Shown: positions 1 through 7,944 of the stretch, one piece after another | Position numbering within the stretch: the stretch's first letter is position 1 | Layout: every line of letters begins with the position of its first letter | NCBI RefSeq assembly: GCF_042678945.1 | Contig: NZ_JBHTLM010000002.1 | Span: 310,001-374,000, forward strand | From: Fontibacillus puldeungensis | Lineage (GTDB): Bacteria; Bacillota; Bacilli; Paenibacillales; Paenibacillaceae | Reading direction: 5' to 3' | Length of the DNA stretch: 64,000 nucleotides | Program-made: the position numbers and the translations under genes | The notes under the pieces: model-generated | What the model was told of the DNA's origin: nothing | Database searches by the model: none | Seen by the model: only the letters and a program-made list of their open reading frames with translations

Positions 1-1502
1 TGAGGGCGGTGGAATACCCGCCCCTCCAGGTTGGTGAGCGTGCCTTCGACTTCCAGAAAGGATGAACCCGGCAGAAGCCAATCCGCATAGGCGGCGGTTT
101 CTGTCTCGAACAGGTCGACAACGACGAGCAGCTCAAGCTTACTGAGCGCCTCCGCGACGCGGGAACTGTTCGGACTGGAGACGATGGGATTGGAGCCGAG
201 AATGATCATGGCTTTGATATCCCCGTCCAGAATCTTGCCGAACAGCTCATAGGCGGACACCCCTTTTCCCGGCAGCTTGGCTGGATCGATTCCCCAAACG
301 CGGGAAACGTGAGCCCGTGCCTCCGGGTCTTCAATGGAACGGTAGCCAGGCAGCTGATCGGCTTTAAGGCCATGCTCGCGCCCGCCTTGCCCGTTCGCTT
401 GCCCCGTTACCGAGCCGAAGCCGCTCCCGGGCCTGCCGATGTTGCCCGTCAGCAGACAGAGATTGATGTACTGAAGCGTATGCTCGACACCGTTCACCTG
501 CTGCTCCAATCCGCGGGCGGTCAGGACGATCCCGGCGTCCGTTCCGGCAAACCCCCGAGCGACAGTACGGATGATATCCGGGGACACGCCGGTTATTTCG
601 GACACACGCTCCGGTGAAAAAGGAAGGACGGCTTTCTGGATCTCCTCTAGCCCTTCGGTATGGCTCGCGACAAAGGCTTTGTCATACAGCTCTTCCAGCA
701 AAATGACATGCAGTAGGCCGCTTACGAGCAGAGAATCATGTCCCGGCTGCAGCTCCATATGAATATCCGCAATCTTTGAGGTTAGCGTCCGCCGGGGATC
801 GATCGTGACAATCACGGCCTTCTGCTTCTTGGCCTCCATAAGGTAAGGCATAAGCGTTGGTTGGCATTCGGCGATATTCGTCCCGGCCAGAATGATATAT
901 TTGGCCTTCGGAATATCTTCGAGAGGAAAGCTCAGCCCCCGGTCGATTCCAAAGGCGAGCTGCTGGGCGGCTGCGGCAGAGGACATGCAATATCGGCCAT
1001 TGTAATCCACGTAACGAGAGCCCAGCGCAACACGAGTAAACTTGCCCAAGAGATAGCACAACTCATTGGTGAGTGATCCGCCACCGTAGACGGAGATACA
1101 GTCTCGGCCATACTGCTTTTGAAGGCTCTGAATACGCTCGGCGATCTCGTCCAGAGCCTTCTCCAAAGGAGCCTCCTCCCACGCATTTTTCTCCCATGCG
1201 CCGCCGGCCTGAGTCTGTTCTGCCTGAATTAGATTGTCTTCCCAGCTGAGCAGGTGCAGGCGATGCCGCCGCCGAGCAGTCAACACCCGCTCGGGGTGCA
1301 GCGTGTGGTTCATGGAGTTGAAGCCTTTTTGGCATAGACGTCCGGTAGCTACAGGGAAATCTGGGCTCGGCTTTACCTCGTAACCAGACGATCCCCCTGG
1401 ACTCGCCTGCAGTTCAATACCACACTGCATGCTGCAGAAGCAGCAGTGAGTCCGCACTCGCCCATCCTGCCCGGACAGGGCGGCACCAGGTATAAGCGAC
1501 AT
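1..1502 (-). CDS. nasC: assimilatory nitrate reductase catalytic subunit, 3' end cut by window
   Basis: One frame stays open from the ATG at 1502 to the window edge, giving about 500 residues of a molybdopterin oxidoreductase. N-terminal cysteines C20-x2-C23-x3-C27 and C57 (in GRLCQKGFN) match the [4Fe-4S] site of the NasA/NapA/formate dehydrogenase group. C172 in RYCMSSAAAA fits the molybdenum-ligand cysteine. GSVTGQANGQGGREHG near residue 390 is typical of assimilatory nitrate reductases. The enzyme would reduce nitrate to nitrite in the cytoplasm. An AAAGGAG site abuts the ATG at 1511, so I prefer the in-frame ATG at 1502, nine bases further on. The gene lies 86 bp behind a nitrate transporter on the same strand, presumably one operon under nitrogen control. 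The C-terminal part is outside the window. A formate dehydrogenase-like role is less likely given the transporter. Confidence 0.88.
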   Translation of the reverse strand, partial: MSLIPGAALSGQDGRVRTHCCFCSMQCGIELQASPGGSSGYEVKPSPDFPVATGRLCQKGFNSMNHTLHPERVLTARRRHRLHLLSWEDNLIQAEQTQAGGAWEKNAWEEAPLEKALDEIAERIQSLQKQYGRDCISVYGGGSLTNELCYLLGKFTRVALGSRYVDYNGRYCMSSAAAAQQLAFGIDRGLSFPLEDIPKAKYIILAGTNIAECQPTLMPYLMEAKKQKAVIVTIDPRRTLTSKIADIHMELQPGHDSLLVSGLLHVILLEELYDKAFVASHTEGLEEIQKAVLPFSPERVSEITGVSPDIIRTVARGFAGTDAGIVLTARGLEQQVNGVEHTLQYINLCLLTGNIGRPGSGFGSVTGQANGQGGREHGLKADQLPGYRSIEDPEARAHVSRVWGIDPAKLPGKGVSAYELFGKILDGDIKAMIILGSNPIVSSPNSSRVAEALSKLELLVVVDLFETETAAYADWLLPGSSFLEVEGTLTNLEGRVFHRP

Positions 1503-1588
1503 ATGAGGCATCTCCTTTCGTTAGAGGATAAACAAGAGAGCGAGTAGATCTACAGCTTGTCGTCTCGCTCATGTTCTGCTTAAGGGAA

Positions 1589-2869
1589 TCATGACGAAGC
1601 GGGCGAGTTATCAAGCCGAGCATGAGGGCTGGGTGAGCTGGATGAACTGGATGGGGCCAAGCCTTGCTGCGACGTGATGACGTTGCTAAGGAACGTTTTT
1701 TTCCAGTGGCCTTGAACGATGGCTACCATAGCGATGCAGGCTAGTGCAATGCCGCTTAAGATGAGGAAACCGGGCGTGTAGGAGCCGGTTGTCTGCTTCA
1801 GGATACCGAGGATATTCGGTAGAAAATAACCGCCAAGACCGCCGGCCGCACCGACGATTCCTGTAATGACGCCGATTTCGTTCTGGAAGCGCTGCGGAAC
1901 CAGCTGAAAGACGGAGCCGTTGCCCATCCCGAGACACATCATGGCGATAAACAGTAGAATCGTGACTAAATAAAGTGGCGGTAGAGAAGAAATTAGAGCC
2001 ATCATGACGGCAACCCCGGCATAAAGCGCAAGCAGCATGCGTACGCCGCCGATGCGGTCGGCCAACCACCCGCCCACCGGACGGAAGAAGCTGCCGGCAA
2101 TGACGCAAAGTGTCGTGAAGTCGGCCGCCTTGACCGCGCTAAGCCCGTATTCTGTATTGAAAAATATGGTTAAATAGTTGGACATCCCGACAAATCCGCC
2201 GAAGGTGACCATGTAAAACAGGCTGAACAGCCAGGTGTCCTTTTGCTTTAATACAGTCGCGTAATTGCTGAGACGCATCGGTTCGGGCTGGGTTGGGCTG
2301 TCCTTGGCCAGCAAAGTGAACACGACAAAGACAAGGCATATCGGGATCAATGCCAGGCCAAAAACCATCTCCCAGCTGCCGAAATGCTGAGCGAGCCGAT
2401 TCGCAAACAGCGTGGAGAAGACCGTTCCGCTGTTGCCAGCTCCGGCGATCCCCATTGCAAGGCCCTGATACTGCGGCGGGTACCAGCGGCTGGCTAACGG
2501 CAAAGCGGCGGAGAAGGATGCTCCGGCTACACCAAGGAGCAAAGCGACACCGTAGAGTTCGCCGAGCGAATCGACGAATTGCCATCCCCATATGAGCGGG
2601 ATCATCGTAATAATCATGCCAAATTGGCCGGTGCGCTTCGGGCCGATCCGGTCGGCCAGCACACCAAGCACCAGGCGAAGAATTGAACCACCTAGAATCG
2701 GCAGCGCGACCAGATTTGCCTTCTGCGAGGGGGTCATGGGGTAATCCTGCATCATAATGATCGACAAGGGGCCGATTAGCACCCAAATCATAAAGCTGAC
2801 GTCAAAATACATAAATGCACTCAGCAGCGAGGGCTTATGCCCGCTTTTCCAAAATCCCGACCGTTCCAT
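1589..2869 (-). CDS. narK: NarK/NasA-type nitrate/nitrite transporter (MFS)
   Basis: This 426-residue protein has about 12 hydrophobic segments. Two glycine-rich signatures of the nitrate/nitrite porter family are visible: GIAGAGNSGT near residue 140 and GIVGAAGGLGGYFLP near residue 345. It would import nitrate or exchange nitrate and nitrite across the cytoplasmic membrane. The 3' end is Ser/Pro-rich (LAPSSSSSSPSPH) and probably a disordered tail. It is the first gene of a minus-strand unit with the nitrate reductase subunit behind it. It follows a roughly 180-nt leader with a strong hairpin, a consensus sigma-A promoter and GlnR/TnrA boxes, which fits nitrogen-limited assimilation rather than respiration. 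The name nasA is used for the same role in Bacillus. Confidence 0.88.
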   Translation of the reverse strand: MERSGFWKSGHKPSLLSAFMYFDVSFMIWVLIGPLSIIMMQDYPMTPSQKANLVALPILGGSILRLVLGVLADRIGPKRTGQFGMIITMIPLIWGWQFVDSLGELYGVALLLGVAGASFSAALPLASRWYPPQYQGLAMGIAGAGNSGTVFSTLFANRLAQHFGSWEMVFGLALIPICLVFVVFTLLAKDSPTQPEPMRLSNYATVLKQKDTWLFSLFYMVTFGGFVGMSNYLTIFFNTEYGLSAVKAADFTTLCVIAGSFFRPVGGWLADRIGGVRMLLALYAGVAVMMALISSLPPLYLVTILLFIAMMCLGMGNGSVFQLVPQRFQNEIGVITGIVGAAGGLGGYFLPNILGILKQTTGSYTPGFLILSGIALACIAMVAIVQGHWKKTFLSNVITSQQGLAPSSSSSSPSPHARLDNSPASS

Positions 2870-2950
2870 CGTCCATTCCCCTCTCTTGATTTCATGATTC
2901 CGCCAAAGATTTGCTCAAGCTCACCTAAAAGCTCCGCAAAACAGAAAGAG

Positions 2951-2984
2951 CCGCAGGGACAATCATTCTCGATTGTTCCTACGG
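2951..2984 (-). promoter_or_regulatory. leader hairpin of the nitrate operon, possible attenuator
   Basis: On the minus-strand transcript two 14-nt arms (2984-2971 and 2964-2951) pair with one G-U and one A-C mismatch around a 6-nt loop. A U-rich stretch (CTCTTTCTGTTTT) follows. The hairpin sits roughly 70 nt into the predicted leader and 80 nt before the transporter start. The shape is that of an intrinsic terminator or attenuator. I did not find a clear antiterminator or the A1/G4 hexaloop of ANTAR targets. Confidence 0.4.
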
Positions 2985-3058
2985 CACCGTTGCCACCGGC
3001 TGCACCGCGTTGTGCCAAGGCCGGAATATATGACGTCACAACATTGTGAACTAGTTTG

Positions 3059-3088
3059 ATTATATGAGCAGTGCGAATGCAATGTCAA
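3059..3088 (-). promoter_or_regulatory. sigma-A promoter of the nitrate operon
   Basis: On the minus strand TTGACA (3088-3083) is followed by an 18-nt spacer and TATAAT (3064-3059). Both hexamers are perfect consensus. Transcription would start near 3052 and leave a leader of about 180 nt. The -35 box lies inside a GlnR/TnrA palindrome, so binding there would block RNA polymerase. Confidence 0.7.
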
Positions 3089-3099
3089 TAATAATGACA
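3083..3099. promoter_or_regulatory. GlnR/TnrA box 1, overlapping the -35
   Basis: TGTCAATAATAATGACA matches the TGTNA-N7-TNACA consensus of GlnR/TnrA exactly. It overlaps the -35 hexamer of the nitrate promoter, the classic position for repression by GlnR in nitrogen excess. Confidence 0.75.
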
Positions 3100-3189
3100 A
3101 AAATTGTTCACAAAAATCACAAAAGAACATTACAAACATCGTTGTTATGGGTGCGGACAGCAAAATCAAACTAATACCCTTTACTTTTA

Positions 3190-3206
3190 TGTCATATAAC
3201 ATGACA
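3190..3206. promoter_or_regulatory. GlnR/TnrA box 2, upstream
   Basis: TGTCATATAACATGACA is a second exact TGTNA-N7-TNACA match, 107 bp from the first. Its centre is about 146 bp upstream of the predicted nitrate-operon start and about 120 bp upstream of the divergent hydrolase. It may activate the nitrate operon, cooperate by looping with box 1, or control the hydrolase. Confidence 0.7.
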
Positions 3207-3317
3207 TATCATCGGCCGAACCTTGCATTTTTATTCTTCCTAGGTATTCACCCATTTCGCCTCACATGAGTATTTTGTTCTGACGAGATTTTCGCAATGG
3301 ATGAGGAGGAACTAAAA

Positions 3318-4133
3318 ATGGGGTATTATGTCCGCGTAGAGCCGAATGTAAAGGTTTATGTAGAAGATGTTAATCCGCAAGGAGCCAAGACGATCCTATT
3401 TTTGCACGGCTGGCCGCTTAGTCATGAGGCGTTTGAGTATCAGTTCAACGTACTTCCGGCAAAAGGATATCGCTGTATCGGTATAGATACGCGTGGATTT
3501 GGCAAATCCGACAAACCTTGGGGGCCTTATAACCTGGACCGGATGGCTGATGACGTAAGAGGCGTAGTGGAGGCGCTGAAGCTGCACCATTTTACGTTAG
3601 CAGGACATTCCTACGGAGGTGCCACGGCTGTGCGCTATATGGCACGCCACCACGGGCATGGCGTATCGAAGCTGGCGCTGTTTGCCGCGGCTGCACCAAG
3701 TCTTACCCGTCGCCCAGGCTATCCCTACGGGCAGACCAAAGAGGCTGTGAATCAGTTGATTGAAGAAACGTATAGCGACCGGCCGAACATGCTGCGGAAC
3801 CTGGAGAACCAGTTCTTCTTCCGGCATATAACAAAGCCGTTCAGCGACTGGATTATGTATCTAGAATTTGCCGCTACGGGGAACTCCACAGCGAAGGTTG
3901 CGATGTCGTTCCGGGATGAGAGCCTATTTTCCGACCTTGGGAAGATCAAGGTTCCTACCCTTATTTTGCACGGCATTCACGACAAAGTTTGTTTTCCGGA
4001 GCTGGCCATAGCGCAGCATGAGGGAATCAAAAACTCCAAGCTCGTATGGTTTAAATTCAGCGGGCATGCGCTGTTTTACGAGGAACGGGATAAATTCAAC
4101 GAAGAATTGATGAAGTTTATTGAGCAGGGTTAA
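3318..4133 (+). CDS. alpha/beta hydrolase, haloperoxidase-like
   Basis: The 271-residue protein carries an alpha/beta-hydrolase triad: Ser98 in GHSYGG, Asp222 in HGIHDK and His250 in FSGHALF, with the oxyanion-hole motif HGWP near residue 33. It resembles non-heme haloperoxidase/esterase-type hydrolases of about 275 residues. The substrate cannot be told. A GAGGAGG site at 3303-3309 points to the ATG at 3318, not the in-frame ATG at 3297, which would lie upstream of that site. It is divergent from the nitrate operon and shares its 5' region, including a GlnR/TnrA box. No signal peptide is seen, so it should be cytoplasmic. Confidence 0.85.
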   Translation: MGYYVRVEPNVKVYVEDVNPQGAKTILFLHGWPLSHEAFEYQFNVLPAKGYRCIGIDTRGFGKSDKPWGPYNLDRMADDVRGVVEALKLHHFTLAGHSYGGATAVRYMARHHGHGVSKLALFAAAAPSLTRRPGYPYGQTKEAVNQLIEETYSDRPNMLRNLENQFFFRHITKPFSDWIMYLEFAATGNSTAKVAMSFRDESLFSDLGKIKVPTLILHGIHDKVCFPELAIAQHEGIKNSKLVWFKFSGHALFYEERDKFNEELMKFIEQG

Positions 4134-4166
4134 AGGGAGTCTCTTTCCCAGTCTTCTCGCACGTGG

Positions 4167-4241
4167 TAATTGCATTTTATACAGTTAAACGGAGGGGAAT
4201 CGCTCCTTCTCGCCGGTTTGGCCCATTTTAGCTGCAGGTAT
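4167..4241. repeat. partial copy of the ~190-bp MITE-like intergenic element
   Basis: TAATTGCATTTTATACAGTTAA and, further on, CCCATTTTAGCTGCAGG are shared with the element at 36114-36298. The right half is missing and runs into a different repeat array. This is a decayed copy. Confidence 0.6.
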
Positions 4242-4270
4242 TCGGGGTGTTGAAATACCACTTCATAAAT

Positions 4271-4500
4271 TTAGCAGGAAAACCTCTCGTTATTTTTGGT
4301 GAAAAAGGGAGATTGGACTTAATTAACAGGAAAACCTCCCGCTAATTTTACTAATATCGGCTGTTTTGGGGGAAATGCATCATATTAGCGGGAGAATTTC
4401 CCTCTAATTTCTTCTAATTGGTCATCCGTGGTCATTTAGCAGGAGAATTTCCCACTAAATTTCTCTTCAATTGGCGATCCGTTCAATTAGCGGGAGGTTG
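4271..4500. repeat. array of ~51-bp imperfect repeats with a palindromic core
   Basis: Five units begin near 4271, 4324, 4384, 4435 and 4486. Each has a core like TTAGCGGGAGAATTTCCC followed by NCTAA, so the ends TTAG/CTAA and GGGA/TCCC are inverted. Units at 4384 and 4435 are exactly 51 bp apart and also share a GGTCATCCGT-like tail. The last unit is truncated. The region 4134-4607 contains no convincing gene. The units are alike throughout, with no unique spacers, so this is not a CRISPR. Confidence 0.65.
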
Positions 4501-4607
4501 CACTGGACTCGAGGTACATGGGATTTTTTAGGCGAGAGCCGCCTTTGGGGTTGAGGGAATTTACGGTTCCAAGGGGAGGATGGACGTAAATTTCCTCGAT
4601 TCCAATC

Positions 4608-5624
4608 TCAATATACATACTTGCGCTGGGCCCAATAGCTGAACAGGAAAAGCGAAGCCTCGGTCAGCAGCTTGGCAGCGATCAGCGGAATTCCGATCCA
4701 CTCATTATACAGGTACATCAGCCCCAAGTTCAGTACAAGCACCGCGATGACCAGGGCAAAATATTTCGGCAGCGAGCTGTACACCTTCGCCTTGTTCTGC
4801 CTGCTCCCAAATACATATTTTCGGTTCATTGTGTAGTTGAAAATGGAGCTGCACGCTCTTGCCCCAATGACCGACACCGCGAGGCTGCCGCCTATACCCC
4901 GGAGCAGCAGCAACAGTACAAAATCCAGCAACGCCGAAAGAATTGACGAAGCGCTGAACAAGATAAGCGGAAGATAAACCCGGACAGAATCGGCGAGCGG
5001 CCGGAAATGGGACGACTTATTGTCGTCAAGGTATACCGTGTCGATAAAAATCTCCTCGATCCGGCACCCCTGCCGTGCAGCTTCGAGCAGCAGGTTCATC
5101 TCGTATTCGAACCGTTCCCCCGGGATCTGGCACAGCCATTTTAATAAGCCGGAGGAGTAGCCACGCAGCCCGGTCTGGGTATCATGAATTTTCGTCCCGG
5201 TCGTGAATGAATACACCAGGCGAGTCGCGGTATTCCCGAACTTGCTGCGGAAGGGAACCTTGCCGGTGAAGTGGCGACTCCCGATGACAAGGCTGCTTCC
5301 CGACTTCTGCAGAGCGGACGCGATCCGCTGAATATCCACGGGCAAGTGCTGTCCGTCGCTGTCGGCGCAAACGACACCGCGGGTCTCCCCGATTTCGATC
5401 AAATGCTGGAAGCCCGTTTTTAAGGCACGTCCTTTGCCCCGATTGACCGGATGACGAAGCACGGTGCAGCCAACCGCGGCCGCTGTATCAAAAATCGGGC
5501 GATACGCTTCTCCACTACCGTCATCAACGATGAGAATCCGGTAATTCGACATTTTTTTCAATTGCTCAATCAACTTCAGCAATCTTTCGTCCGGCTCGTA
5601 GGCGGGGATGAGAATGGTGCACAT
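4608..5624 (-). CDS. GT2 glycosyltransferase fused to a GtrA-like membrane domain
   Basis: Residues 1-210 form a family 2 glycosyltransferase of the dolichyl-phosphate-mannose-synthase type: ILIPAYEP at the start, VDDGSGE, and CADSDGQH as the DxD-like metal site. Residues about 220-338 have four hydrophobic segments of the GtrA/DPMS_2 flippase-like family (FNYTMNRKYVF, YWAQRKYVY). Such proteins load a sugar onto a polyprenyl phosphate and may help move it across the membrane. The gene starts one base after the stop of the NAGPA-type gene (TGACATG), so the two are translationally coupled and probably act together on a cell-surface or exported glycan. Confidence 0.85.
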   Translation of the reverse strand: MCTILIPAYEPDERLLKLIEQLKKMSNYRILIVDDGSGEAYRPIFDTAAAVGCTVLRHPVNRGKGRALKTGFQHLIEIGETRGVVCADSDGQHLPVDIQRIASALQKSGSSLVIGSRHFTGKVPFRSKFGNTATRLVYSFTTGTKIHDTQTGLRGYSSGLLKWLCQIPGERFEYEMNLLLEAARQGCRIEEIFIDTVYLDDNKSSHFRPLADSVRVYLPLILFSASSILSALLDFVLLLLLRGIGGSLAVSVIGARACSSIFNYTMNRKYVFGSRQNKAKVYSSLPKYFALVIAVLVLNLGLMYLYNEWIGIPLIAAKLLTEASLFLFSYWAQRKYVY

Positions 5625-5625
5625 G

Positions 5626-6594
5626 TCAGTTCACCTCTTTGATGTAGAGAATGTCGCTGACGCCGCGCTCGCGGTTTCTTCCCTGCGGGTTGTTGACGAC
5701 TCGGCCCATGAAGTACATCGTCGAAGAGCCGCCCCCGTCGAGATTGTAGGCTTCTGTGGCGCCTAACTCCTGAAATAACTGAGCAAACTCATTTAAGGTC
5801 ATGCCTCGGCTGTAGCCTTCTTTACGTCCATCCACAACGACAAATACATAATGATTTTTTGAAATCAGACCGAGTCCTGTGCGGGGATTGGCATCTTGAA
5901 TCGACCGGTTGCCGAAATTGGTGTCGATTTCTACATGATCCAAGTCAGTATTTACTTTTCCATTTTGGATCAGTGTCGGTCCGAACGATAAGGTTTGGGT
6001 AACTCCGCGCTTGAGCAAAGCGTCTGCTGAAACCTTCGTTTCATCATAAGATTCCATCGACCCGTCACTAAACAAGGCGAGCCCGGTTCGGGCTGGTTCG
6101 TTCCGATAGAGAGTCCCGTTGCGAATAATAACGCCATCGCTGCGGAAGCCGTAGTAATCGCCATTGATAGCGAACAACGCGTTGTTTGCGGAAGCGATCT
6201 CCGACGTATTCTCCGTAATATTTCGTCCGAAGCTGTTATCGGCAAAAGCGGACAGCAGGCTTCCGGCATCCTTTAGCTGAACATCAGCGACATAGTAAGT
6301 GATTTGATCTGAACCGGATCCTTTTTGCACCTGATCAATATGAATTTTTATATTACCGCTCTCATAATCCCAATCGTCAGATTTGGCCTGAACCGTGCCT
6401 GCGGTTCCGCTGCTAGAGCTGCTCAGCTCAGTGTTCGTAGTGCTTGGCACAACGGCTTCAACATGCCGAATCAAGTAACGGTTTGCCAGTCCATACAGGA
6501 CCGAACCGATCACGACTAAAATGACTAAAACGATAATGAGCCACTTTTTACGAGGCGTTAGCCATCTTTTTTTTCTAATACCCATACTTTTCAC
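5626..6594 (-). CDS. membrane-anchored NAGPA-type phosphodiester glycosidase protein
   Basis: The 322-residue protein has a basic N-terminus and one transmembrane segment (about residues 17-37), then an extracellular domain. NNALFAINGDYYGFRSDGVI and AYNLDGGGSSTMYF are hallmark motifs of the phosphodiester glycosidase / DUF2233 family, related to the enzyme that uncovers mannose-6-phosphate and to bacterial exopolysaccharide proteins. The likely role is cleaving or processing a sugar phosphodiester outside the cell. It is the first gene of a two-gene unit with the GT2-GtrA gene. The precise substrate is unknown. Confidence 0.82.
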   Translation of the reverse strand: MKSMGIRKKRWLTPRKKWLIIVLVILVVIGSVLYGLANRYLIRHVEAVVPSTTNTELSSSSSGTAGTVQAKSDDWDYESGNIKIHIDQVQKGSGSDQITYYVADVQLKDAGSLLSAFADNSFGRNITENTSEIASANNALFAINGDYYGFRSDGVIIRNGTLYRNEPARTGLALFSDGSMESYDETKVSADALLKRGVTQTLSFGPTLIQNGKVNTDLDHVEIDTNFGNRSIQDANPRTGLGLISKNHYVFVVVDGRKEGYSRGMTLNEFAQLFQELGATEAYNLDGGGSSTMYFMGRVVNNPQGRNRERGVSDILYIKEVN

Positions 6595-6795
6595 ACTCCG
6601 AATGCTGACTTAAGGCTGTCCTTCTAAGGAACAAAAGCCCCGACACCCCCCCATGATAAAGTCCATAACTGAATTGGAACTGAATGCAAGTTGAATGTTC
6701 GGTTAAAGACTTCCGGCGGTGGGGGAAACGGGGTCTATCCCTGTTCGTTGTCGGCAACAATAAACAGCATCAGTTTGTGAAACGGAGGAATTACG

Positions 6796-7878
6796 ATGGA
6801 AATAGCGATTATGGGCGCAGGTTTATCAGGTTTGGCTTGTGCCATTCAATTGGAAAAGTACGGTATTAGCCCGATGATTTTGGAGCGAAGAAGCCGGGTA
6901 GGGGACCGATTTATCAACGGAGAAATTTTACTTTCGATCTTTTCTCGTCCGGTACGGGACGATATTACGTTTTTGGCTGATCGCCATCAAATCTATTTGC
7001 ATCCGACCGCCAATATCAGTGAGTTTATCGTTCATTCCGTTAACGAGAAGGCAACGTTAACCGGGCCCTTCGGATTTTCCAATATCCGGGGCCGTCATGA
7101 AAATTCATTCGAAAGCCAGCTTGCAAAACAGGTGAAAACGAAAATTCAGTTTCAATCGGAATATACTTACGAGCAACTGGTGAAGGAGTTTACTCATGTG
7201 ATCGTAGCGACAGGGGATGCCGGGTACGCAGAGGCTGTGCAAAACTATCAAACTGACCTAACTGTAACTTTGAAGGGTGCCACTGTTGAAGGAGATTTCT
7301 CGCGCTACCAAGTGATGTGCTGGCTTGATGACCGCTTTGCGCCAAAGGGGTACGGTTATCTTATCCCATTTTCAGAAAAAGAAGCGAATATCACGATCGG
7401 TTTCCCGGATCACGAGGAGGGTAGCTTGGACAATTTGAAGGAAAAATGGAGCAGATTTTATGAGCAGGTATGCACTGACCTGGATCAGAATTTGAAAATA
7501 ACCGACGAGTTTGAAATCAACCGGTACGTCATCGGCCAATGCAGCATGCCCCGGATAGGCAACTCCTTTTTCACCGGGAACTGTTTTGGATCCGTAATGC
7601 CTTTGTTCGGTTTTGGACAACTTCCCGCCATTTTAACGGGGATTTATGCGGCTGAGGATCTTGTCGGGGGCATGGCGTATATTGAGGCAACGGAACCTTT
7701 ACGTCAGAGCTACTATAGATCCATGACATTAAGGAAAGCATTTCAATCCATGGGTGATTCCGCTAAGGACATTATGGTACGCTCCCTGAGCGGTCGTTTG
7801 GGAGAAAGGCTGCTGACTACGAAGGTTGATGTGCTTAATCTCGCTGCCCGGCTACTGCGTCCATTTGTGAAGCAATAG
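6796..7878 (+). CDS. FAD-dependent oxidoreductase, geranylgeranyl-reductase-like
   Basis: This 360-residue protein starts with a Rossmann FAD-binding motif GAGLSGLACA and an acidic ILERR at the end of the second strand. A second flavin-contact motif GNCFGSVMPLFGFG appears near residue 262. The overall layout resembles the geranylgeranyl reductase / lycopene cyclase / halogenase-like FAD proteins. The start has an ACGGAGGAA site. It is followed on the same strand by an aldehyde dehydrogenase and an aldo/keto reductase, so the three could act on one lipid or aldehyde substrate. No signal peptide is present. The exact reaction is not deducible. Confidence 0.75.
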   Translation: MEIAIMGAGLSGLACAIQLEKYGISPMILERRSRVGDRFINGEILLSIFSRPVRDDITFLADRHQIYLHPTANISEFIVHSVNEKATLTGPFGFSNIRGRHENSFESQLAKQVKTKIQFQSEYTYEQLVKEFTHVIVATGDAGYAEAVQNYQTDLTVTLKGATVEGDFSRYQVMCWLDDRFAPKGYGYLIPFSEKEANITIGFPDHEEGSLDNLKEKWSRFYEQVCTDLDQNLKITDEFEINRYVIGQCSMPRIGNSFFTGNCFGSVMPLFGFGQLPAILTGIYAAEDLVGGMAYIEATEPLRQSYYRSMTLRKAFQSMGDSAKDIMVRSLSGRLGERLLTTKVDVLNLAARLLRPFVKQ

Positions 7879-7944
7879 ACTTTAGTGAAAGAGACGCTAC
7901 AATAGAGATAGCAGCAAATTTGGTTATGTATGGGAGGGATTAGC

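Noticed and set aside
2821..3039. 72-codon minus-strand frame in the nitrate leader as a leader peptide
   Set aside because: The GTG start has no ribosome binding site and the frame runs into the transporter gene out of frame.
3297..3317. Upstream ATG of the alpha/beta hydrolase
   Set aside because: It precedes the GAGGAGG site that serves the ATG at 3318.
4271..4500. CRISPR array
   Set aside because: The units are alike over their whole length, with no unique spacers of constant size and no cas genes.
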